NCBI RefSeq assembly: GCF_003284965.1 | Contig: NZ_QMEW01000042.1 | Coordinates: forward strand, 1-34,048 | Reading direction: 5' to 3' | Source: Mycolicibacterium sp. GF69 | Lineage (GTDB): Bacteria > Actinomycetota > Actinomycetes > Mycobacteriales > Mycobacteriaceae | DNA: 34,048 nt | Shown: positions 14,553 through 22,323 of the stretch, piece after piece | Layout: every line of letters starts with the position of its first letter | Position numbering within the stretch: position 1 is the first letter of the stretch | Program-made: the position numbers and the translations under genes | The notes under the pieces: generated by a model | Told to the model about the DNA's origin: nothing | The model's database searches: none | The model's input: only the letters and a program-made list of their open reading frames with translations

Positions 14553-15089
14553 ATGTCTGCCCGCACCGTGACCAGCGCGCTCTTCGGTGCGACTTGTGTT
14601 GTGACCACGGGACTTTCGATGCTGCCAGCCGCTGCTGCAGCGAACCCCGCATGGGACGGGCGGTATGAGATCGTCACCTACGCCTCGGACAAGATGGGCA
14701 GCAGTATCGCCGCCGCGCAGCCCGAGCCGGACTTCAGCGCGCAGTACGTCCTGGCGACCGACTGCTCGGCCGGGCTGTGCGTGGCCACGGTCGTATCGGG
14801 ACCGGCACCGAGCAATCCCACCATCCCCCAGCCGGTCCGCTACACCTGGGACGGAGCGCGGTGGCAGTACTCCTACAACTGGCAGTGGGAGTGCTTCCGC
14901 GGTGACGGCGTGCCCAGCCAATACGCACCCGCCAGGTCACGGGTGTTCTACGCCCCCGACATCGACGGGCAGCTGTTCGGGACATGGCAGACCGAGATCC
15001 TGTCCGGGGCATGCCGCGGCACGGTCGTGATGCCCGTCGCCGCCCGCCCCGTCAGTTCGCCCGGGACCCTGGTCGGCCTGGCCCTCTAG
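14553..15089 (+). CDS. Secreted conserved mycobacterial protein, function unknown
   Basis: 178 residues with a Sec signal peptide (MSARTVTSALFGATCVVTTG, then a hydrophobic run and AAAA-NPAW as cleavage region near residue 30). The mature part is Trp/Tyr-rich: WDGRYEIVTYASDKMGSS, then YTWDGARWQYSYNWQWECF. Three or more Cys (TDCSAGLC, WECF, SGACRG) probably form disulfides. It resembles a family of small exported mycobacterial proteins I cannot name with certainty. Start chosen at 14553 for the signal peptide and TACTGT box. Its stop overlaps the convergent pruB stop by four bases. Confidence 0.78.
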   Translation: MSARTVTSALFGATCVVTTGLSMLPAAAAANPAWDGRYEIVTYASDKMGSSIAAAQPEPDFSAQYVLATDCSAGLCVATVVSGPAPSNPTIPQPVRYTWDGARWQYSYNWQWECFRGDGVPSQYAPARSRVFYAPDIDGQLFGTWQTEILSGACRGTVVMPVAARPVSSPGTLVGLAL

Positions 15090-16035
15090 CCCGCCAGCGC
15101 ACGTAGGAAGAACGCGAGGTTGGCGGGCCGTTCTGCGAGCCTGCGCACGAAGTAGCCGTACCACTGCGCGCCGAACGGAACGTACACCCGCACGTGCTGG
15201 CCCGCGTCGGCCAGCCTGAGCTGTTCGGACTCGCGGATGCCGTACAGCATCTGGTACTCGAAATCGTCACGGCTCCGGCGGCTCTCACGGACCAGAGTCG
15301 GTACAGCGGCGATGACCGCAGGATCGTGCGAGGCGACCATGGGATAGCCGCGACCTGCCATCAGCACTCGCAGGCATCGCAGGTAGGAGTCGGTGACCTC
15401 GTCGCGGTCGCGGTAGGCCACCGACGCCGGTTCGTCGTAAGCTCCTTTGCACAACCGGATCCGGGCATCGGAGAACTCCTCGCAGTCGGCGTAGGTGCGC
15501 TTCAGGTACGCCTGCAGAGCCGTTCCCAGCCAATCGAATTCGGTCCGCAGATCACGCACGATCGACAAAGTCGAATCCGTGGTGGAGTGATCCTCGGCAT
15601 CCACCGTCACCCACGCCCCGATCCGCTGCGCCCCCGCGCAGATGGTGTGGGCGTTCTCCAGCGCGATCTTCTCGCCGTCGCGCGCCAACGCCTGTCCCAG
15701 GGCCGACAGCTTCACCGACACCTCAAGCGGCCGGACGGCCGCGGCACTGTCCTCCTCGCGTCGCGCGAGACCGTCGAGGAGGCTGAGGTATGCGGCGACG
15801 TTCTGGTTTGCGACGTCAGCGTCGCTCACGTCCTCACCGAGGTGGTCGATCGATACGAGGCGGTGCGAGTCGCGAAGCTGTGCAACCGAATCGAGCGCAT
15901 CGTCCACCGTTTCTCCCGGCACGAAGCGGTGCACGACTTTCCGCGTCAGCGGCAACCGCTCCGCAGTCCTGCGCAGCCCATCTCGTCGAGCGGCGGCCAA
16001 TATCGTGGGCCGAGCCACGCGTTCGAACACCCCCA

Positions 16036-16039
<4 letters not shown>
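15086..16039 (-). CDS. pruB: Proline dehydrogenase (monofunctional) PruB
   Basis: FAD-dependent oxidation of L-proline to pyrroline-5-carboxylate, passing electrons to the respiratory chain at the membrane. The 317-residue protein has the alpha/beta-barrel signatures RFVPGETVDDAL, VSVKLSALG (Lys-Leu strand), VTVDAEDHSTTD, RLCKGAYDEP (FAD/substrate Arg and Lys) and the C-terminal YVPFGAQWYGYFVRRLAERPAN, where paired Arg residues grip the proline carboxylate. It starts at ATG 16039, overlapping the pruA stop (ATGA), so pruA-pruB are translationally coupled. The longer in-frame start at 16111 would run deep into pruA. Equivalent to Rv1188. Confidence 0.93.
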
Positions 16040-17661
<1,622 letters not shown>

Positions 17662-17700
17662 GTCGAAATGATGCTCGGGAACGACACCCGTGCCGATGGT

Positions 17701-17738
17701 TGATCCGACAATGGTGCGGCCGTTCTATAGTCGGATCA
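17701..17738. promoter_or_regulatory. Putative operator: 9-bp inverted repeat in the pruA/pruC interval
   Basis: TGATCCGAC (17701-17709) and GTCGGATCA (17730-17738) are perfect inverted copies separated by 20 bp. The right arm overlaps the last two bases of the TATAGT -10 box of the divergent regulator. Half-site centres are 29 bp apart, about three helical turns, so both arms face the same side. A natural binding site for the PucR-type regulator, controlling both directions; the binding is inferred. Confidence 0.6.
17726..17731 (+). promoter_or_regulatory. -10 box of the pruC-like regulator gene
   Basis: TATAGT, a near-perfect -10, with a possible TTGATC -35 at 17700-17705 (20-bp spacing, longer than ideal). 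The leader of about 18 nt contains AAAGGA (17741-17746) before ATG 17756. Confidence 0.5.
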
Positions 17739-17755
17739 GACAAAGGATTGGTGCG

Positions 17756-19336
17756 ATGGAACCACGACCGGCCGGTCTCGGCCTAGGCCAGCTGCTGCTG
17801 GCGTTGGACCGCACGACGGTGACGTTGGTCGAAGCGCCGCGCGGTCTGGACATGCCCGTGGCATCGGTTGCCCTGGTCGACGCCGACGACGTCAAGTTGG
17901 GGCTGGCCGACGGACCCGGTTCGGCGGACCTGTTCTTTCTTCTCGGCGTTTCCGACGCGGAGGCGGCGCGCTGGCTCGAGCAGCAGTTCGCCGGCACCGA
18001 TCGAGCGCCGGTGGCGGCCTTCGTCAAAGAGCCGTCCCGGGCCACGGTCGAACGGGCGGTCGCGCTGGGCACCGCGGTGGTGGCCGTCGAACCGCGGGCC
18101 CGCTGGGAATCGTTGTACAAGTTGGTGAACCACGCCTTCGACCACCACGGCGACCGCGGCGACCCGCACCACGACCCGGGGACCGACTTGTTCGGGCTGG
18201 CGCAGTCCATGGCCGACCGCACCCGCGGCATGATCAGCATCGAAGACGAGGACTCCCACGTGCTGGCTTATTCGGCGTCCAGCGACGAGGCCGACGAGTT
18301 GCGGCGCTCGACGATCCTCGGCCGCGCCGGGCCGCCCGAGCACCTGTCCTGGATCGCCCACTGGGGCATCTTCGATGCGCTGCGTTCGGGTTCCGATGTC
18401 GTGCGCATCGCGGAACGACCCGAGCTCGGCCTGCGGCCACGGCTTGCGGTCGGCATCCATCTGCCCGACAAGACGGGTCCCCGGTTCGCGGGAACCATCT
18501 GGTTGCAACAGGGTTCGGCTCCGTTGGCCGACGATGCCGAGGACGTCCTGCGCGGCGGCGCGGTGCTGGCGGCCAGGATAATGTCGACGCTGTCTGCGGC
18601 ACCGTCCACCCACACCAGACAGGTACACGAACTACTCGGCTTGTCCGGCGACGATGTCGACGTCACCGCGATCGCGCGGGAACTGGGTATCACGTCCGAC
18701 GGCCGTGCGGCGGTGATCGGCTTCGTCGACCCCGAAGGTACGGCGCCATCCGGTGTGATCGCGCTGAGCGCCAGTGCTTTCCGCTTCGACGCCCAGATCG
18801 CATCAACCGACGGCCGCGTCTACGTGCTGCTGCCGAAGGTCGGCGCGCCGTCGTCGGTGATGTCCTGGGTGCGCGGTGTGGTGTCGACGCTGCACCGCGA
18901 ACTCGGGCTGTCGCTGCGTGCGGTGGTCGCCGCCCCGCTACGCGGTTTGGCGGCGGCCGCGAACGCCCGTGCGGAGGTGGACCGGGTCTTCGACAGCGCC
19001 GCGCGACACCCCGGTGCGATCGAGAACGTCACATCGCTCGACGACGCGCGCTCCACCGTGCTTCTCGACGAGATCGTGTCCCGGGTGGCGGCGCAGCCGC
19101 GACTGGTCGACCCTCGGATAATTCAACTGCGCCAACAGGACCCGATGCTCGCCGAGACGCTCGGGGCGTACCTCGACGGGTTCGGCGACATCGCTGCGGT
19201 CGCGCAGCGTTTGCACGTGCATCCGAACACGGTGCGCTACCGCATCCGTCGCATCGAGAAGCTGTTGCCGGCGTCGCTGGCCGACCCCGACGACCGGCTG
19301 GTGCTGGCGCTTGGTTTACGGGCGACCCAACGCTAG
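17756..19336 (+). CDS. pruC: PucR/CdaR-type transcriptional regulator of proline catabolism
   Basis: 526-residue cytosolic regulator. The N-terminal half is a PucR-type sensory region (LGLGQLLLALDRTTVTLVEAP), the middle resembles a GGDEF-like CdaR domain, and the C-terminus carries the PucR helix-turn-helix: DIAAVAQRLHVHPNTVRYR then RIEKLLPASLADPDDRLVLALG (about 480-525). Divergent from pruA, as Rv1186c is in M. tuberculosis; the mycobacterial PruC protein is a proline-responsive activator of this operon. ATG 17756 is preferred because AAAGGA precedes it and TATAGT would lie inside the coding region of the longer 17690 form. Regulator class is sure; the proline role comes from context and homology. 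Confidence 0.88.
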   Translation: MEPRPAGLGLGQLLLALDRTTVTLVEAPRGLDMPVASVALVDADDVKLGLADGPGSADLFFLLGVSDAEAARWLEQQFAGTDRAPVAAFVKEPSRATVERAVALGTAVVAVEPRARWESLYKLVNHAFDHHGDRGDPHHDPGTDLFGLAQSMADRTRGMISIEDEDSHVLAYSASSDEADELRRSTILGRAGPPEHLSWIAHWGIFDALRSGSDVVRIAERPELGLRPRLAVGIHLPDKTGPRFAGTIWLQQGSAPLADDAEDVLRGGAVLAARIMSTLSAAPSTHTRQVHELLGLSGDDVDVTAIARELGITSDGRAAVIGFVDPEGTAPSGVIALSASAFRFDAQIASTDGRVYVLLPKVGAPSSVMSWVRGVVSTLHRELGLSLRAVVAAPLRGLAAAANARAEVDRVFDSAARHPGAIENVTSLDDARSTVLLDEIVSRVAAQPRLVDPRIIQLRQQDPMLAETLGAYLDGFGDIAAVAQRLHVHPNTVRYRIRRIEKLLPASLADPDDRLVLALGLRATQR

Positions 19337-20454
19337 GGTGTAAGGCGTTGCGCTGCAGCAGAAATACGCTCGTCGGTTGCTGTCAGCGCCACCCGCACGT
19401 GTTTCGTGCCGCGGGCACCGTAGAACTCGCCGGGGGCGACGAGGATGCCGAACTGCGCGAGCCACGCGGCGGTGTCGCGGCACGGCTCACCGCGGGTCGC
19501 CCACAGATACAACCCCGCCTCGGAGTCTTCGACGGTCAAGCCCGCCGAACGCAGTGCGGGAAGCAGGATCTCACGCCGCCGCGCATAACGCGCCCGCTGT
19601 TCGCGTTCGTGTTCGTCGTCGTCGAGCGCAGCCACCATCGCGGCCTGCACCGGCGTCGGCACCATCATGCCCGCATGCTTGCGGACGGCCAGCAACTCGG
19701 CAACCACATCCGGATCGCCTGCGACGAAGCCGGCCCGGTAACCCGCCAGCGATGACGTCTTCGACAACGAATGTACGGCCAGCAACCCGGTGTGATCGCC
19801 TTCGCTGACCGACGGGTGCAGCACCGACAACGGTTCGGCGTCCCAGCTCAGGCCGAGGTAGCACTCGTCGGAGGCGACCAGGACTCCGCGCTCGCGCGCC
19901 CAGCCGACAACCTTGCGCAGGTGCTCGACGCCGAGCACCTTCCCGGTCGGATTGCTCGGCGAGTTCAGGTACACCAGCGCGGGGGTCCGCGGTCCGAGTT
20001 GCGTCAGCGAGTCCGCCCGGATGATCTGCGCTCCGGCCAGCCGCGCGCCCACTTCATATGTCGGGTAGGCCAGCTCGGGGACGACGACCGCGTCGTCGGA
20101 GCCCAGGCCCAGCAACGTCGGCAACCACGCGATGAGCTCTTTGGTGCCGATCACCGGCAGCACCGCATCGGCCGCAAGCCCCGAGACGCCGTAGCGGCGC
20201 GTCAGCGCGGTGGCTGCGGCCTCACGCAATGCCGAGGTACCCGCCGTGGTCGGATAACCGGGTGACGAACTGGCCGCGGCTAACGCGTCGCGGATCACAG
20301 GGGCTACGTCATCCACGGGTGTGCCGACGGACAGGTCGACGATGCCGTCCGGATGCGCCCGGGCGAGCGCGGTCACGTCGGCCAGGGTGTCCCAGGGAAA
20401 TGCCGGCAGCGACGCGCTACGCGGCAGTCGACGCCCTGCGCGAACCGTTATCAG
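19333..20454 (-). CDS. dapC: N-succinyldiaminopimelate aminotransferase DapC (probable CTG start)
   Basis: PLP enzyme making N-succinyl-LL-DAP from N-succinyl-2-amino-6-ketopimelate with glutamate. Class-I aminotransferase features: VIGTKELIAWLP, LNSPSNPTGKVLG, SDECYLGL and the PLP-lysine motif HSLSKTSSLAGYRAGF. M. tuberculosis DapC starts about 12 residues before SASLPVFPWDTLAD; here SASLPAFPWDTLAD is encoded upstream of the first GTG (20376), yet the frame has no ATG, GTG or TTG before its upstream stop. The only plausible start is CTG at 20454, which overlaps the fdxC stop as CTGA, the usual coupling geometry. That gives 373 residues. If translation begins at 20376, the conserved N-terminal arm is lost. 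The stop overlaps the convergent pruC stop. Confidence 0.9.
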   Translation of the reverse strand: MITVRAGRRLPRSASLPAFPWDTLADVTALARAHPDGIVDLSVGTPVDDVAPVIRDALAAASSSPGYPTTAGTSALREAAATALTRRYGVSGLAADAVLPVIGTKELIAWLPTLLGLGSDDAVVVPELAYPTYEVGARLAGAQIIRADSLTQLGPRTPALVYLNSPSNPTGKVLGVEHLRKVVGWARERGVLVASDECYLGLSWDAEPLSVLHPSVSEGDHTGLLAVHSLSKTSSLAGYRAGFVAGDPDVVAELLAVRKHAGMMVPTPVQAAMVAALDDDEHEREQRARYARRREILLPALRSAGLTVEDSEAGLYLWATRGEPCRDTAAWLAQFGILVAPGEFYGARGTKHVRVALTATDERISAAAQRLTP

Positions 20455-20774
20455 TCCTCACCTTGCGGTGGCAGATCCTTGACCACCTGCGGGTCGTTGT
20501 CGGTCTGGCCCACCTTCGAGGCGCCGCCCGGCGAGCCGAGTTCGTCGAAGAAGTCGGCATTGATCTGGGTGTAGCTGCTCCACTGGTCGGGCACATCGTC
20601 CTCGTAGTAGATGGCCTCGACCGGGCACACGGGTTCGCAGGCACCGCAGTCCACGCACTCATCCGGATGGATGTAGAGCATTCGAGCGCCCTCGTAGATG
20701 CAGTCGACAGGGCATTCCTCGATACACGCCTTGTCTTTAACGTCGACACAGGGTTCGGCAATGACGTACGTCAC
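20451..20774 (-). CDS. fdxC: Seven-iron ferredoxin FdxC
   Basis: 107-residue soluble electron carrier. The N-terminal cluster region is CVDVKDKACIEECPVDCIYEG, the [3Fe-4S]-type spacing of mycobacterial FdxA/FdxC. The second region, CVDCGACEPVCPVEAIYYED, is the [4Fe-4S] ligand set. The remainder (WSSYTQINADFFDELGSPGG) matches Rv1177. Starts at GTG 20774 (MTYVIAEPC) with GAGGAG about 8 nt upstream; the open frame extending to 20897 is leader DNA. The stop overlaps the CTG proposed as the dapC start. A 23-bp operator-like inverted repeat lies 65-88 bp upstream. Confidence 0.94.
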   Translation of the reverse strand: MTYVIAEPCVDVKDKACIEECPVDCIYEGARMLYIHPDECVDCGACEPVCPVEAIYYEDDVPDQWSSYTQINADFFDELGSPGGASKVGQTDNDPQVVKDLPPQGED

Positions 20775-20838
20775 GAAGGTCTCCTCGATCTCCTGTCCGG
20801 TGGGCTGCCGTCCGGGGTAGGGCGGCTGTGCTCGGCTG

Positions 20839-20861
20839 CAAGTATCCGTGGTCGATACTTG
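20839..20861. promoter_or_regulatory. Operator-like inverted repeat upstream of fdxC
   Basis: CAAGTATC (20839-20846), 7-bp spacer, GATACTTG (20854-20861): a perfect 8-bp inverted repeat, AT-rich compared with its surroundings. It sits 65-88 bp upstream of fdxC, where an upstream-binding regulator would act. The cognate protein is not known. Confidence 0.55.
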
Positions 20862-20893
20862 GACGGTCGTCTCAGTGTGCCCTAACTTCACAC

Positions 20894-20913
20894 GCAACCC
20901 GGTTAGGGGTTGC
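20894..20913. repeat. Short inverted repeat between fdxC and the DUF1353 gene
   Basis: GCAACCC (20894-20900), 6-nt loop, GGGTTGC (20907-20913). Could be a second protein-binding site in the divergent 225-bp interval or a chance hairpin. Confidence 0.4.
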
Positions 20914-20999
20914 TTGTGGTTACTGATACTAAACGTTGCACATACAGTTGCCTAGCAGACACCCCTGACTTCGTACGTCACGCTTGCTATACCTGCGTC

Positions 21000-21608
21000 A
21001 TGGAACGTTGCGTCCCACCCGTCGAGAAGACGGCCGTCCTGCATGTCCGCCAACTGACCGCCGCCGAACTCAAAGACGTGCGCACCGCGAAGCGGTTCTT
21101 CAAGGAAAGCGCGTGGGACGAGTGGCGAACGACTCAGCCTCTGGAATTCGACGGACCGAACCGCCAATTCGAAGTACCCACCGATTTCGCGACCGACCTG
21201 GTTTCGGTGCCCGGCGCAGTCGCCTGGTTCGTCCCCCGCGCGGGACGCTACGCGCGTGCGGCAGTTCTTCACGACTACCTCTGGCGCTTCCCCGACCGCA
21301 CGGGTTGTGACCGCCGGTCCGCAGACCACCGCTTCCGCCTGCAGATGCAGCGCGACGGCGTGAGCCTGCTGCGGCGCTGGATCATCTGGGCGACGGTGCG
21401 GTTGTCGGCGATGATCCAGGCCAAAGGCGGCGCCGGGTGGTGGAAGGATCTGCCGGGGGCGGCGCTGCTGGTGCTGCTCGTCGCACCGATCGTCGTGCTG
21501 CCCGCCCTCGCGATCCTGGTCTCGACGGTGGTGTTCTGGATTCTGGAGTCGGCCATCGCGGTGGTGGTGCCCGACGAGGCGCCACCACCGCTGCAGCTGA
21601 AGACCTGA
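21000..21608 (+). CDS. DUF1353 protein with two C-terminal membrane segments
   Basis: 202 residues. Residues about 55-135 carry the DUF1353 pattern: FEVPTDFATDLVSVPGAVAW then RAAVLHDYLWR, with HDYLWR and ADHRF, a family common in phages and of unknown enzymology. The C-terminus adds two hydrophobic segments, GAALLVLLVAPIVVLPALA and LVSTVVFWILESAIAVVV, then a Pro-rich end. The domain is thus tethered to the membrane, unlike phage forms. Starts at ATG 21000, six bases after TATACC, a leaderless-type arrangement with TGACTT as possible -35 (16-bp spacing). The longer open frame from 20910 lies over that promoter. Three bases separate it from the convergent YceI-like gene. Confidence 0.8.
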   Translation: MERCVPPVEKTAVLHVRQLTAAELKDVRTAKRFFKESAWDEWRTTQPLEFDGPNRQFEVPTDFATDLVSVPGAVAWFVPRAGRYARAAVLHDYLWRFPDRTGCDRRSADHRFRLQMQRDGVSLLRRWIIWATVRLSAMIQAKGGAGWWKDLPGAALLVLLVAPIVVLPALAILVSTVVFWILESAIAVVVPDEAPPPLQLKT

Positions 21609-21611
21609 CGG

Positions 21612-22160
21612 TCAGGCCTGCTTGAGCGCCTCGATCTCGAGGCTGACGGTCACCTTGTCGCCGACCACGGCGCCGCCGGTCTCGAGCGGCATCTCGATGT
21701 CGATGCCGAAGTCCTTTCGGTTCAGCACCACTGACGCTTCGAAGCCGGCGACCTCGCCCTGGCCCATGCCGGGGCTGACGCCGTTGAACTCGAGCTCGAG
21801 GGTGACCGGCTTGGTGACGCCCTTCAGTGTGAAGTCGCCGTCGACGAGGTAGGTGTCGCCGTTGGGCCGAATGCCGGTCGAGGCGAAGGTCGCGACCGGG
21901 TGCGCCGCGGCGTCGAAGAAGTCGGCGGACTTGAGGTGCGCGTCGCGCTGCCCGTTGCGGGTGTTGATCGAGTCGACCGTGATCTGGGCGGTGACGGTCG
22001 GGGTGCCGTCGTCGGCGACCGTGATCGAGCCGCTGAAGGTGTCGAACGTTCCGCGCACCTTGCTCACCATGAGGTGGCGTACGGAGAACCCGATCGTCGA
22101 GTGCACGGAGTCGATGGTCCAGGTGCCGGCGCTCAGGCCACTGGCAACAGCTGCAGTCAT
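21612..22160 (-). CDS. YceI-family lipid-binding-fold protein
   Basis: 182-residue lipocalin-like beta-barrel protein of the YceI family, which binds isoprenoid or other amphiphilic ligands. Signatures: AGTWTIDSVHSTIGFSVRHL, VSKVRGTFDTFSG, DSINTRNGQRDAHLKSADFFD and the closing DGDFTLKGVTKPVTLELEF. No signal peptide is seen, so this copy is cytosolic, as usual in actinobacteria. ATG 22160 follows AAGGGAG with about 7-8 nt spacing. A perfect inverted repeat (22232-22247) lies 72-87 bp upstream, suggesting repression by a TetR-like protein. The ligand is unknown. Confidence 0.92.
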   Translation of the reverse strand: MTAAVASGLSAGTWTIDSVHSTIGFSVRHLMVSKVRGTFDTFSGSITVADDGTPTVTAQITVDSINTRNGQRDAHLKSADFFDAAAHPVATFASTGIRPNGDTYLVDGDFTLKGVTKPVTLELEFNGVSPGMGQGEVAGFEASVVLNRKDFGIDIEMPLETGGAVVGDKVTVSLEIEALKQA

Positions 22161-22231
22161 GGTTACTACTCCCTTCGGTCTTCGGTTACGTATTGCGAGT
22201 GCCGCGTCGATCGCCGGCACTACTCGGGTAA

Positions 22232-22247
22232 ACGGACTATGGTCCGT
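22232..22247. promoter_or_regulatory. TetR-type operator candidate upstream of the yceI-like gene
   Basis: ACGGAC (22232-22237), TATG, GTCCGT (22242-22247): perfect 6-bp arms in an AT-rich island flanked by TA steps. On the gene strand it overlaps TATACG and CATAGT, either of which could be the -10, so binding would block the promoter. The ACGGAC/GTCCGT arm is typical of TetR-family sites; the regulator itself is not in this window. Confidence 0.55.
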
Positions 22248-22323
22248 ATATTTTCCCGATGGTGGAGCCCCTTCAGGGCAGTCGCGGCAGAGGGCGGTCG
22301 CGGCGCAGGGCGCGCGGCAGAAG

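Noticed and set aside
17690..17755. Longer start for the PucR-type regulator
   Set aside because: It would place the TATAGT box and operator inside the coding sequence; ATG 17756 has an AAAGGA RBS.
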